DNA of 64,000 nt from Sipunculus nudus (taxonomy: Eukaryota > Annelida > Sipuncula > Golfingiida > Sipunculidae), in contig CM049316.1 in NCBI GenBank assembly GCA_026874595.1, positions 15,895,839 to 15,959,838 on the forward strand. The letters run 5' to 3'. The position numbers and the translations under genes were made by a program. The notes beneath the pieces were generated by a model that worked only from the letters and a program-made list of their open reading frames with translations, was not told where the DNA came from and searched no databases. Of the stretch, positions 12,662 to 24,480 are shown piece by piece; position 1 is the first letter of the stretch; the number at the start of each line of letters is the position of its first letter.

Positions 12662-13184
12662 TTCAGGGGCTTTAAACTTTGTTCACTCTAAGGCTGAGTG
12701 ATTTTACTCACGGAACGGTGTCTAATCGCCGAAGTCTTGGTATGTGTTGCTAACAACAGGAGTGGTAGCTGGTTCAAATACCTCGTCCTAAGGTAATGCC
12801 ATCAAAATTGGGGCTTGTTTTTTCATCAGGTGTTGTGTTGAATAACAAGAGTGGGTGTCAGCCAATTGCATGATCATTGGAGAACTATGTTTGTCCGTGT
12901 ATTGAAACATTTCAGTCTGGGGAAACCCTGATCAGACAATGACAGGTGACAGCTCTGAAAGCTTACAGTTCAAAGCATTTCCCAGGTGCCAATATGAGAC
13001 AGAAACATACTTAAAAACATGCAGATGGCACTGCACCTGCAGGGGGTTCTCACCATGGTGACAGGTGTACAATATTATGTGAAAATCTGCCCATCCCTTT
13101 CCTCAGAGAAGTTAATAACAGATAGAAGAACATGTATACTGCCCATGGCAAAGAACTAATTGGTAAGCCAAAGTTATGAGATAC
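12662..13184. other. Intron or intergenic, nothing recognised
   Basis: Between the palindrome and the last recognised minus-strand exon at 13185. Further 3' exons of the recombinase-like gene, needed after the GT donor at 13184, should lie here but were not recognised. Confidence 0.35.
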
Positions 13185-13356
13185 CTTCATCAACCCATGC
13201 CTCCTCATAAGCTTTTACTAGCTCGTCCACGACTTCATACTCTTCTTGGTCCTGGGATAGACTAGCATGACCCAGTATTGTCTTCCCACCACTCACTTCT
13301 TCTTCAAAATCATCACATTTATGCTCATCATCATCATCAAGGATGTCTTCAAGTGA
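13185..13356 (-). CDS. Acidic C-terminal exon of the recombinase-like gene
   Basis: The acceptor ATATATTTAG is followed by an open frame of 57 codons beginning SLEDILDDDDEHKCDDFEEE and ending EEAWVDE-G, with donor GTATCT. It is strongly acidic (Asp/Glu runs). It follows the box II exon in order, although the box II exon ends in phase 1 and this one is open in phase 0. An internal AAG acceptor at DIL would restore phase. Alternatively a small exon in between was missed. Confidence 0.55.
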
Positions 13357-14042
13357 CTAAATATATATAATTATTATAAAGCAATCTCCTCAAGTTCCCA
13401 TAATATATCAAATATCAACAAATTACAACTTAAGCCACTAAGTGCATATGGAATCATCTAAATCCAGGTCCAGGACATAGACTGCATACTTATTTTGCTA
13501 AAAATTCAATCAGCATCCAACATTTATGAAATACCTGACAAGTAAGAATGTACAGTATTGAAAAAGTTTAAATTTGTTAAATGCCTCTATCTTATACCCT
13601 TTCTCCCTTTTAATTATTAGCACATGTTATGAATGAGCAGCACCTTAGTTTTAAAAACATGTCAAGATAATAACGAATATTTTAAAAAAAAATAAGTGAC
13701 ATTTGCCCTTTGTGATATATAAATTCTCTACAAAACTGTAAGTATCCGTTTTTATCAAAGAATTATCCCTTGATGGGAAATAACCCTTGATACTCCAACA
13801 GCAATTGCATTAACGAAAGATCTTTTCAGTGTAAAAAAAAAACAAATTGTTAATATGATGTCCTCGTACAAACTGACGCCTTTTTTCTGTTGGTTTTGAT
13901 ATATAATGGAGAACTAAAGTTCCTGTATTTTCGTAAATCTTGGAAAACATAGATCTGGAAACAAATATGACTAGGCCAAAAATTATTTTGGTTTTTTTTT
14001 ATCATGAAGTTGAGCTTGTAGGATCTCTGGTGATCCACTTAC

Positions 14043-14253
14043 CTTTGAAGCTAATGTTCTGCAGTTCAATATCTTGCAACTGTTTCTTTCTGTGTTCAGG
14101 AACCATTCCTGAGTCCTGTATTAGGAGGAGTTTTGCTATATGCAGGCGCTCAATGATGTCTGACGTTTGTCTATAATATTGTATGTGGATGTTGTAGGTG
14201 TGTCCAAGATGCCGAAGAATATTAGTCAAATCCTGTTTGCTGACATCAAGTAG
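14043..14253 (-). CDS. Box II exon of the tyrosine-recombinase-like gene
   Basis: Reads LLDVSKQDLTNILRHLGHTY, then NIHIQYYRQTSDIIERLHIA and KLLLIQDSGMVPEHRKKQL, ending at a good donor (AAAG|GTAAGT). LRHLGH..(5)..QYYR corresponds to box II (LGH) and the catalytic Tyr helix of tyrosine recombinases. The frame starts inside CTACTTGAT (14253), where the preceding bases are TAATAA, so the expected AG acceptor is missing. A CAG acceptor 11 bases further in would be usable but shifts the frame. Confidence 0.65.
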
Positions 14254-14563
14254 TTATTAAATGAAAGCCCGGATCAGTATTCAGAAAGAATTTTCTGAGA
14301 TCAATAAACTTCTGACAATCAATATCATGCACAGATTAAGGAGGTGTTCTTTTCAAGTCAATTTGATCAAAAAAGAAGTTTGTTTTGAATTATTCCTCTA
14401 TAAATGCAACAATTCCTTTAACAATTCTTATTGTCTTGAAAAAAATCTTTTAAATAAAGTGTTCATGACCATGAAAAAAAACCCTCAAAATTACTAAAGT
14501 ATGTTTATTCTACGAAATACGGCTTCTTGTCACCTCATTTGACAGTGTAAAAACAACGATTAT

Positions 14564-14656
14564 CTGGTTGACTGTCGCCGTAAATTTTCTTAGTTTTGTT
14601 AACGTCAAGTTTGGATCTTTAAGTTGTGTTGCTTCACAGACTTTTGATACGCCATT
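14564..14656 (-). CDS. Box I exon of the tyrosine-recombinase-like gene
   Basis: After TTAG the frame reads NGVSKVCEATQLKDPN, then LTLTKLRKFTATVNQ. TKLRKFTAT is the box I motif (the xLRHTFAT equivalent), whose Arg is catalytic in the family. The exon should end at CAG (14564), but the next bases are ATAATCG, not GTxxxx, consistent with a mutated donor. Its phase at the 5' end also conflicts with the previous exon, so at least one exon is missing or a frameshift has occurred. Confidence 0.6.
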
Positions 14657-14659
14657 CTA

Positions 14660-17400
14660 ACCTCTTACAATGGTCGCACCTGAAGGTAAAATTAAACAAT
14701 GCTTCAAATCTGTGCTGTTACACATCATACAAAAATTCCAACAGAGGTTGTTGTCAGTACTTGTTGGACTATTCAATGATTAGAGAAATGCAAGTCCTAT
14801 TCCTCAAAATATATTTTTACTCGATTAGCCACACAAATCGTTTACACTTTGCAAATAGAACAACCTTATAGGAGTCACAACCTTCTTAGGTCAAAATGTC
14901 CCAGGTGATCCATATTTAATCTTATGTACAAAATTGCAAACATACGGACCCAAAAACATGGCAATTCAAAAACAAGAGACCCAGGGGTTTTACGTTCACT
15001 TTGTACAGCTATTTGCAATAGAGCTAAGGTAAAAAAATAAGACACGTTTAAATGTTTTCTTTTCGGTTGTTTAAAAGAATGTTTCATTTATACAATAATC
15101 ATTATACCAAGCAGAATATAAATTTTCTTAATGAAAGGGTAAAGAATCCAATTCTTAAAAGAAAGAGCAAATCATGGAATTTACCCGCGCTGATTAGTAA
15201 TCTGCTAGTTTCATACCGGTTCTAATCTAACTGAAACTAGGGACACATTGGTCTCGACATTCAACTTAAAGGATTTAAGATTACGAGCTCTTTCAAAGTA
15301 TGGGTCTATGATCGGTTTGAAGCCCAACTGTCTACCTAAACTGGAGTTATCATCCACAAGTTTATTGTGTGACCTTGACCTTTTACCCAGTGACCCCAAA
15401 ATCAAAAGGTACTTTCTTTTATTGGTAGGTGCGCCATGTGAAAGGGGGAAGATTTGGGATTAAAAAGTTTGGCTTAAAATACATCCACAGTCTTGTCAAA
15501 GACGTTGGTCCTGTGCCATTGAGCTTTGACCTCATGGCCCCAGAAATCAAAAGTGTTGTTGAATTTCTGGTTGGTCATATATAAGTCAAGTTTGAAACCA
15601 ATATTTCAATCCAAACTGGAGTCATCATCTGGAAACAAATATGCCGACGGATTGCCCCTGGGACCTGGACCTTTGACCTTGTGACCACAAACTCAACCAG
15701 GTTCTTCTCCTATTTGCAAATCATTTATATGTGCAAGATTTTTTAAGGTTTGGGATGAAAAGTTTGGCTTAAATTGGATCCACAATCTTTCTAAATATGT
15801 AGGACCTGTAACTTTGACCTTATGACCCCAAAATCAAGAGAGTTCTTGCAGTAGAGGTGGGCCATATATGAGTCCAGTTTAAATCCATATGTCAATCCCA
15901 ACTGGAGTTATCATCACGAAAATAATTGACGGACATACAGAAAGACGATCAGATCGACGGACAGTGTAATTAATATAGGTTACCCGCTTATTCAAGCGGG
16001 GCCCTAATAAAACACAAGGTATAAGGACATAGATGAAACCACAGTTGTGAATCGTATAGTATTAATATAATTCGGCAGTCCCAAAAGGAAGGAAAATGCA
16101 TAAAAAATAGAAAAGAATACGGTTGGCACCACCAGTATTCAGGAACTGAAGAAACTATAATCATAATCAATAAACACACCAGGTTTCAGGACACTGGATG
16201 GAACCACAGCTGAGAAACTGATAAAATTGCTGTCATCTGGCAGTCTAAAAAAAAGAAAACAATCGTTAAAATTAGAAAAAAAAACAGGTGGCGCCACTAG
16301 TTTTCAGATTGACTACACTAGTCAAGGTCAATATTTATGGCATGATTCAGGGCAATCCTTGCATTAATTATGACGATATTGGATGTTTTGTATTAACATT
16401 TTAATTATTCTTGATGCATTTACAAGCCCTATAACTCGGAGGATATAGGTCAAACTGATCTATTTCCAGACTAACCAAGAAATTTTAAATTAACTCCCTA
16501 GATGTACCGTAATAAGTTTCTAGGTTCATCGGTAACGATTTGTGCCCTGCTGACGGACAGACAGACGGCCGGACGGCCAGAAGGCCGGACAAACGACGGA
16601 AAAAGCGCGATAGCTATATCTCAGTTGCCTTTCAGTCAGCTGAGCTAAAATGATTGATTATATAAATTGTATCTGCCCCAAATCAAATTGCATGATATAT
16701 ATCATAACATTTCCTTTTCATATCACTGTTTACGGTACGAGGGACAACGGGCGATAGACGATGCCACACCATCTCATAAGCTCACAGGTTAGCTAAAAAT
16801 ACATTTGGTGACACCAGTCTTCAAGACTGAAGAAACTAATGATGATCAATACATCCATCACTAGATAATATCACAGCTAAATACTCACATGATTGCTGTG
16901 ATATGATAAGAGAAAAAATTACAGGTGGCACCACCAGTCTTCTGCATCTGAAGGAGCTACTCATGTTAATGAAACACATCAGGTTTCAGGACACCAGGTG
17001 AAACTACAGCTGAGAAACTGACATGATTGCTGTCAATACACAGTTTCAAAACATAGAAAAAAAATCGTTAAAAAAAAAGAAAAATAACATTTTTCCGGAA
17101 CTGACAAAATTAGTCATGGTCAATATACAAATCAAGATTTAAGGCAATCCATGCATTTATTATTAAGATTCTAGAGGTTTTGTATCAATTCTTTATCAAT
17201 TCAGTACTTACAAGCCCCATAGCTCCGAGATATAGGATTTGTCGCACTGTTGTGATTACAGTTTCCAAGGAGACTGTTAATTTACCACCCTGGATGTTCC
17301 CTAAGGATTTTTTGGGTGCAGGAGTTACGATTTGTGCCCTGCTAAAGGACACCCTGACGGCTGGACGCCCCGTCTTACGACAAACATAGCGCTATTCCTA
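14660..17400. repeat. Repeat-rich introns (15.2-17.4 kb)
   Basis: 15.3-15.9 kb holds three units built on TGACCTTGACCTTTGACC and GACCCCAAAATCAA. 16.0-17.1 kb holds about five diverged copies of a unit of roughly 150 bases: GGTTTCAGGACACTGG, a CACAGCTGAGAAACTGAT block, an A-rich stretch, then ACAGGTGGCGCCACCAGTCT. Two copies end in tails of the type GACGGACAGACAGACGG followed by CAGCTGAGCTAAAA (about 16,550-16,650 and 17,340-17,420). Confidence 0.7.
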
Positions 17401-17585
17401 TACATCAGCTGAGCTAATAAAAATTACTGTGAGGAAGGTACAGATATAGCACTATATTGATACAGTATTTGTCAATATGGTTATCAATATGCTGTACATG
17501 TTGTATTGTTGTATCGAGGCAAAACAATGACTGCTAACAAATATGGAGGTATGGATAAGCATAATATCTGATATGCTGTCTTGCC

Positions 17586-17600
17586 GGGGGGGGGGGGGGG
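17586..17600. repeat. Poly-G tract
   Basis: About 15 consecutive G residues, just downstream (minus strand) of the KVPV exon's donor. Confidence 0.9.
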
Positions 17601-17653
17601 GAGAGACATTCCTGCAAGCAAATACATAAGTACAGCGTGACATGAGTAATTAC

Positions 17654-17774
17654 CTGGGGTAGCAAACACATAGTCACTTTTGATCTTCAGCTTGTCACGG
17701 ACTGCTGTATTAATAAGGAATGACAGTGGCTTCTGGCAGTCAGTAGACATAACGACTGGTACCTTGCAGTTCCC
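17654..17774 (-). CDS. KVPVxxS exon of the recombinase-like gene
   Basis: A clean internal exon: acceptor GATTCAG, then GNCKVPVVMSTDCQKPLSFL and INTAVRDKLKIKSDYVFATP, donor CAG|GTAATT. The pattern (G)xxKVPVLLT..........YVFA is the strand pair that precedes the box I region in this family. 121 nt, entering in phase 0 and leaving in phase 1. No stop or frameshift is seen in this exon. Confidence 0.6.
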
Positions 17775-18539
17775 CTGAATCACATTTCTCTATCATACAA
17801 TTGTCAATGTGTGACAATAAAATACAAGCAAAATCAGAAAATATGCTTCTTGTTTGAACTTGATATGCTAGAAGGGTCTTCATTCAAGAACTGCGAAACT
17901 GACATGTAACAAAAGACCCTGGCGTCTTCATATTTCCATATTTCCATTTCCTATTCCTGAAAAACTGTTCCCTTATGTCTGTGTGTTATGTAATCAAACT
18001 GTAGGGAGGTTCAATATTTAATATTTATAATATTCAACATTAAGGTATAAATTTTTATTCAAACGAGTCAATGGCGCAAAAGCGCAATCACGTTTGTAAC
18101 TATCATAATATTATCTTTTAAATGTAATACACGTGGTGAAATAACTTACAAGCTGAATTATTATGTAAAATTTGGCATTTTACCGGTTTCCGTGTTCTCG
18201 ACCGAAACAGGACTCCTTACAGCTCAACACCGATCGCGAGTTTGAGGACCGGTATCACCAGAGGAGCCTTAAGATTGTTCACGGTCGACCCCAGCCAGGG
18301 CCCGGTGCTCGATCGATCTGCAGTTGTTCTGCAGCTATTCATAAAAATCTTTATACTCAGCTAATAAGTTTGAAAGTAATTTTAACTGCAGATAACTTAA
18401 ATAATGTCTTATTGTTTATTAATGATAAGAAATATGAAAAACGAAAATTAATCACGAAAATCGGAAATAAGAAAAAATGAGAGATTTTGCAGCTCAACGG
18501 GGATCCGCCACTGATAGCATATATCCGCCACTGATTTAA

Positions 18540-18542
<3 letters not shown>

Positions 18543-18592
<50 letters not shown>
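18543..18592. repeat. (TA)n microsatellite
   Basis: About 50 bases of uninterrupted TA. Confidence 0.95.
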
Positions 18593-18595
<3 letters not shown>

Positions 18596-18643
18596 CATTA
18601 GATTAAGTGAAATTCCAAAAGGACGTCGAGCACTCAATGCGAC

Positions 18644-18740
18644 CGGGGGGGGGGGGGTGGGTGGGGGGGGGGGGGTGGGCGGGTGGGGGGGGGTGGTTAG
18701 GGGCATCCCCCTGCGCCCCCCCCCCCTTGACTACGCCCTT
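18644..18740. repeat. G-rich/C-rich transposon terminus
   Basis: G runs interrupted only by single T or C (18644-18695) are followed by a C run (about 18707-18726) and TTGACTACGCCCTTG. The ending GGGCGTAGTCAAGGGGGG (minus strand) is a common terminus of invertebrate dispersed repeats. The strand could form G-quadruplexes or a G:C hairpin. Confidence 0.6.
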
Positions 18741-18790
18741 GAATGGCTATAACAGCTTGCAGGCCCTCAAGGTATAATGCTTAAGCTTAC

Positions 18791-18855
18791 TTTTTTCAAA
18801 GTCTCTGAAATCACCTGAAATAATTTCAGACGCAACCCAGGAAAATATTTTAGAA
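18791..18855 (-). CDS. Possible small exon (W..EIISGDFRDFEK)
   Basis: A 65-nt segment between GTAATCAG and the strong donor GTAAGC reads SKIFSWVASEIISGDFRDFE K. It might correspond to the helix W...VS..AL..L...K found upstream of the catalytic domain in this gene family. It is short, and the match is weak. Confidence 0.25.
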
Positions 18856-18936
18856 CTGATTACATTCAAATACAACAATGAACAACATAAAATTTGCTCT
18901 AAAGAATTTGCTATAATGGTATATAATGGTATAACA

Positions 18937-19386
18937 AGTGACCCATGGGTCTTAACGCTCAGCCGGCTGACCTGCTGACAATATGTCCTTGCACAGGCAA
19001 CTAAATAAGATAATGTGGGTTATATCATAATTGATGAATATAAGTTCAAGACCCATAAGCATGCCAAATTTAATAACAAGCCATCCAGCCGTTCTTAAGC
19101 AATGTGGCTATTTATGTGTATTTTGTGTTTTCTGGGGTGCTCAAAAGCTCCCCGTAACTTGTCGAGTATAGGTCTCAGTGACATTATTTCCAGTTTCTGA
19201 GATGAACGTTTGGGGAACTCATGGAATTTTCATGGACTTCCCTGGATGTCAAGTTTGAAGATTCCAGTCCAGCGGGTACGATTTGTGCCTAGTTAGCGAA
19301 CAGACAGACGTATTGATGGGCGGACGGACGACTTACAAAGAGTGATCGCTATAATTTGGATGACTTTTAGTCAGCTGAGCTAAAAA
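18937..19386 (+). mobile_element. Complete AACAAG..GAGCTAAAA dispersed repeat
   Basis: Begins AACAAGTGACCCATGGGTC and ends with GGACGGACGACTTACAAAGA..TCAGTCAGCTGAGCTAAAA. About 450 bases, non-coding. The same head (around 19,800, 20,480 and 25,670) and tail (around 16,640 and 22,540) recur in the window. I associate this head/tail pair with a very abundant bivalve repeat family; the mechanism is unknown to me. Confidence 0.65.
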
Positions 19387-19899
19387 CCTTGAGAATTGTG
19401 TCTTTCCATAATTCGGATATGAGCCTGCTGATGATTTATCTAGAAATGTTATGTATATTTTTCTGTAAACATTATGGACTCTGGATATGTAAAAGCTATT
19501 GTACAGAGTGGTTATGGCATAAACTTAAGGATAGACCGTTCACATATTCACTGTTTCTAAATAAAAATGACAGAAAAAGCAGCAAAATTACGTTTCTTTC
19601 CTCTGTTCCACTATATTCTGGTCTTCAGTATTACTTATCACATGAAAATTTTCAAAACAGGTTGCCCAAGAACCTATTCAGCTTTGAAAGTTTCCTTATC
19701 TAAATACATTCTGGAATATTGAAAGGAAATAATCAATTCTGCATCCTTTTTTTATATCTGATCACCAATTCAGATGAGTAATTTGGTGAAAAAAAATCAA
19801 TAACAAGTGACCCATGGGTCATAACGCTCAGCTGACAAGCATGAGATAAAGCCTAATTTTACAACTGTTGTCTTATATAGAAATAAATTATTGCAAATG

Positions 19900-20470
19900 T
19901 TGTTAAAATGTTGGGGGGGGGGGGGGGATTTGTACGCATAAAACACAGCACTTGATGGTTTAGGGCAAAATAGTGAAACACAGTTTGCAGAATATAGATC
20001 ACCATGACCACCAAACTACAGGTAGCGCCACCATGCTTCAGTAACTGATAGTAATAGTCATAATCAATAATTATATGAGCTTTCAGGATACTAGATGAAA
20101 CCCCATTTGATCAACTGATATATAGCTGTCATTTGTTGTCTCACAAAAAGAGGACAGAATGTAAGGAGAGTAGAAAATATAGGTGTTGCCACCAGCTTTC
20201 AGGAATTGCTAAAAATGGATATGATCAATAAATTTAAGAGGTTTCAGGACACTGGTTGAAACTACAGTTCAGAAACTGATATGATTATTTGACTGTTTCA
20301 AAGTAATAGGTAAAAATGCGTGGAAAATAGAAAAAGTGGCGCCCCCAGTCTGTAGAAATTGATAAAACCAGTCATGCACAATAAATATATGAGGTTTGAA
20401 GACAAAAGATTGACCCACAGCTGAGAAACTGATGCAAGTTCTATTATATGGCTGTTTCAAAATTACAGGG
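19900..20470. repeat. Repeat units with GGTGGCGCCACC core plus poly-G
   Basis: A poly-G run at about 19,913-19,927 is followed by three more diverged copies of the roughly 150-base CACAGCTGAGAAACTGAT / GGCGCCACCAGTCT unit seen at 16-17 kb. Confidence 0.6.
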
Positions 20471-20476
20471 GAAATA

Positions 20477-22545
20477 TGTAACAAGTGACCCATGGGTCCA
20501 TGTACATGCACAGGCTAAGATAATAATGTGGCATTATAGTTCTTGCATATTAGCTCAAGTTCATCAAGACCCATAAGCACACCAAATTTGATGACAATCC
20601 AGCTGGCCGTCCCTGAGGAATCTGACAATCTCTCAGGATGTCAAGTAAGAAGATTCTAGGTCCAATGGTTATGTTTGGGCCTGCTTTGGTATCAAATTTG
20701 CAATTATTCGTGGGGGGGGGGGGGGGGGGTGCTTATAAGCCCCATAGCTTGGAGAATATGGGTAACAGAGACTTAATTTCAGGTTTCCAAGAAGACTTTT
20801 CATTGAATCTCGGGATGTCAAAATAGAAGATTCTAGGTCCAATTGTTATGATTTGTGCACTGCTTTGGTATCACATTTTCAATTATTCTGGGGGATACTT
20901 ACATAAGCCCCATAGCTGGGAAAATTTAGGCAACAGAGACATAATTTCCGGTTTCCGAGAAGACATTCCATGGACCTCCCTGGATGTCAAGTAAGGAGAT
21001 TCTAGAACCAATGGTTACGATCTGTGCACTGTTAACGGATGACCACATCATAAAAGGTCTCAAAAAGATAAAAAATGTGTTAACAAATTGAGGTTGCGCC
21101 ACTAGTCTACAGAAACTGATGAAACACTCCATGATCAATATCCATGCAAAGAAGCATGGTGATCAATGCATGAGTTGTTCAGATACTTGAACTCTTGTAT
21201 AAAATTTTCCATTATTCCGGGGGGGGGGGGGGGGGGGGTACTTCAAAGCCCCATAGCTCTGAGGTTTCGGGTAACAGAGACCTAATTTTAGGTTTCCAAG
21301 GAGACTTTTCAATGGGACTCCCTGCATGTCAAATTAAAAGATTCAAGGTCAAGTTGTTATGCTTTGTGCCCTGTTAACAGATGACTGCATCTTTTAACGT
21401 CTCAAAAGTAAAAAAAAAAAAAAAAAAATACAGGTGGCGCCATCAGTCTACAGAAAGAGATGAACCAGTCCATGACTAATATCAATGCAAAGAATCACGG
21501 TGATCAATGCATTTGATGTTCAGATACTTAAGCTTTTGTATTAAATTTTTCATTATTCTTGGGGGTACTTCGAAGCCCGAGAGCTCTGAGGTTTTGGGTA
21601 ACAGATACCTAATTTAAGGTTTCCAAAGAGACTTTTCATGGAGCTCCCTGAATGTCAAGATAGAATTTTCAAGTTCCAGTCATTACGATTTGTGCCTGTT
21701 AACAGATGACCTCATATTTTATGGTCTCAAAAATAAAGGAAAAAATCGTAAAAAATAACAAATAAAGAAGTTACGCCACCAGTCTACAGAAACCAATGAA
21801 ACACTGAATGATCAATATCCATGCAAGGAATCATGGTGATCAATGCATTAGTTGTTCAGATACTTGAGCTTTTGTATTAAATTTTTCATATTTCTAGGGG
21901 GTATTTCGGAGCCCTATAGCTCAAAGAATATGGGTAACAGAGACCTAATTTCAGGTTTCCAAGAAGATTTTTTATGGACCTCCCAGAATGTCAAGTTAGA
22001 AGTTTTCAGGTCCAGCGGTGACACAGGAAAAAGTGTGGAAAGAGGTTATGTAATCTTGACCTTTATCCTTGTGACCTGAATATCTATATGAATCTCCCTC
22101 TATTGACGAGCGAGCTGTATGTGACTGATTGCAGAGTTTGGTCACATTTTTTTGCTAAAAAAATGTCCAAAAGCTTTTCAAACAAGCGAGTCCTGTGGCC
22201 TTGGCCTTTGACCTTGTGATGTGAAATTCTACAGCAATCCCCCCCCCCCCCATTGATAAGCGAGTCATACGTGAAAGGTGTGTCAGATACTGGAACTTTG
22301 GTACCAAATTTTTATTTATTCTGGGGGGTCTTTCTGAGCCTTATAGCTCAGAGGATATGGGTAACAGAGATCTAATTTCAAGTTTCCTATGAGATTTTTT
22401 ATTGACCTCCCAGGATATCAAGTAAGAAGATTCCAGGTCCAGCCGTTACGATTTGTGCCTAGGTAACGGACGGTCAGACAGACAGACAGACAGACGGAGA
22501 GACAGACGGACGGACCAACAGACTTTCAGTCAGCTGAGCTAAAAA
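20477..22545 (+). mobile_element. Expanded AACAAG..GAGCTAAAA repeat with internal tandem units
   Basis: Opens TAACAAGTGACCCATGGGTC and closes with GACAGACAGACAGACAGACGG..TCAGTCAGCTGAGCTAAAAA. Between them, a body unit is repeated about six times: TTCATTATTCTGGGGG, GTAACAGAGACCTAATTTC, AGGTTTCCAAGAAGACTTTT, GATGTCAAGTAAGAAGATTC, GGTTACGATTTGTGCCCTG. It is the same family as 18,937-19,386, lengthened by internal duplication. Poly-G runs at about 20,710-20,729 and 21,220-21,238 mark slippage at the GGGGG of the unit. Confidence 0.6.
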
Positions 22546-23200
22546 TGGGAAAAATAAATACTGAGGGCACCACAAGTCTTTAGGAACCAATGACACTGTT
22601 ACTTTGACCTTTGATCTCGGGACCACAAGTTCAACAGGTCTCTTTTCCTATTGGTAGGTGAGCTAGTTGACACAGTTGGAAGGTGTGGGAAAAGGTTCAT
22701 GTGACCTTGACCTTTATCCTTGTGACCTGAATGTGACCTAATTTCAAGTTTCCTAATTTCATGGACCTCCACGGATTTCAAGTAAAATGATTCTAGGTCA
22801 AATGGGTACCATGTGTTCCCTGCTAACGGACGACCGCATCTTTGGAGGTCACAAAAATTGAGGAAAAATTGTTAAATTAAAAAAAATACAGGTGGCACCA
22901 CCAGTCTACAGGAACGGATGAAACACTCATTGATCAATATGCATGCAAAGAATCATGACAATCAATGCACTATATATCAAATTTTGTATCAAATTTTCAA
23001 CTATTCTGGTGACAGGGTTCTTCCGAGCCTCATAGCTCAAAGGATATGAGTAACAGAGACCTAACTTTAGGTTTTCAAGAAGATTATTAATGGACTTCGC
23101 TATATTTTCAGTTAGAAGATTCTTTATCGAGTGGTTACGATTTGTGCCCTGTTAACGGCCGGCCGGACGAAAGGACGACGGATAATGACCCGTGAATTTA
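22546..23200. repeat. Further intronic repeat units
   Basis: TGACCTTGACC units (22,600-22,740), another body unit of the previous family (22,740-22,840), a GGTGGCACCACCAGTCTAC unit (22,880-22,930) and a final body unit ending in GGCCGGCCGGACGAAAGGACG (about 23,165). Confidence 0.6.
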
Positions 23201-23329
23201 GCTCAGCATGACTGGGAATCAGCTAAGCTAGAGATTAGAAATTGCGCTTTGGTCAATTTAAAAATGGGAACTGCCCTTTTCCATGAAACCTATGCACACC
23301 TTTCAAAGATATATTTTATTGTTAATTCC

Positions 23330-23406
23330 ACGCTGACCACGAAGAAGAGCTGCTGTACGAAGTTGTGGTGTTTACCAATTTTGTGGACCTCTGTGTTACT
23401 CTAAAA
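23330..23406 (+). other. Exon-like plus-strand segment (unidentified)
   Basis: The frame ADHEEELLYEVVVFTNFVDL, then CVTLKNI and a stop, has protein-like composition (alternating charged and hydrophobic helix), unlike its AT-rich surroundings. I found no clear acceptor or donor and cannot name the protein. It lies inside the minus-strand gene's intron. Confidence 0.2.
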
Positions 23407-23426
23407 AATATTTAATGGCTCATTAT

Positions 23427-23431
<5 letters not shown>

Positions 23432-23483
<52 letters not shown>

Positions 23484-23485
23484 CA
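23432..23485. repeat. (TA)n microsatellite
   Basis: About 50 bases of TA with one interruption. Confidence 0.95.
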
Positions 23486-24019
23486 CAGAGGGTTGAAATG
23501 CTGAAAAAATGAAGATCAATCCAGGGAAGGATTGCAGATGAATAACCTTCTTTAAAAATTCATTCCGTCAGGGTATATTTTCAAATTTGGATATTCATAT
23601 TGATAATCATGTCTGCCCTCCACAAGTTAAAATGGTTTTCCTATCATATGAACTAGTTTTCAATTAAATTTCATTATTTATAATTATAATAAAAATTGAT
23701 ATGAAGCGGCTTTTATATATTCTCATACTTTAAGAAAGACCCTTGGAAAGCGCACATTCACCATTTCAAATCATTAATCTATCAAAGTTATTTATTCTAT
23801 TATCATTATAATTGGGCTAGCGCCAAATCGGTCCGTTGACATTATGATGAGGTTACTAATTGTCAGAGTGCCTTTACATCTAGGTCTGAGAAACACATTA
23901 TAAAGATTATGAGGATGCAAATATTTTTGTCATTTTTTAAACGCCTCATGGTCTACGGCTACATTGTCAATTGATATAAACAATATTAATCCTTTAGCAT
24001 TTTTACCATACTTTCTAAC

Positions 24020-24180
24020 AACACCGCACATGAGCGAGAAAAGGTAACTCAGCATATTGATAAAACCCTCCGCATGTTTGTTGAATTTCTGACCCATGAA
24101 TACAGACATAGCTCGCACGGGATTCTGGACGCAGCCAACTTGTACGCGATGCAGGAAATGACTCGCTTCAATAGAGAGAG
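24020..24180 (+). other. Exon-like plus-strand segment (unidentified)
   Basis: Reads NNTAHEREKVTQHIDKTLRM, then FVEFLTHEYRHSSHGILDAA and NLYAMQEMTRFNRE, an uninterrupted amphipathic helical stretch very unlike random AT-rich translation. A weak donor (AGAGA|GTTTTT) could follow. I do not recognise the family. With 24,481-24,550 it may be part of a plus-strand gene nested in, or overlapping, the minus-strand recombinase-like pseudogene. Confidence 0.35.
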
Positions 24181-24480
24181 TTTTTCAGTTTGGGTTCCGA
24201 GTTCACATGTGTTCTCTTGTGTTAATTCTTCATTCTTAGTATAATGTTAAGATTATGGGCTGTTTAGCACAATATGAAGGCAACATGATGGAATACCACT
24301 GCGATGCATTCCTCGATATTCCTTGTATCACGATTCAAGTAGGCTTACCAGTCAAATTTTCCCTGCCTATTGAGTAGGGTTGTCACGGCTATAATTTGGC
24401 ATGCTCTCCTTTAGTATCTGAACTCTCAATCTTTGCAAAGTTCCATTGAAAATTATGCAGGGCAATAAATTTTCTTCCAG

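Noticed and set aside
14253-14563. AT-AC (minor spliceosome) intron
   Set aside because: The 5' end ATAATCG lacks the ATATCCTT consensus, and splicing at AAC|TAC would introduce a stop in the next codons.
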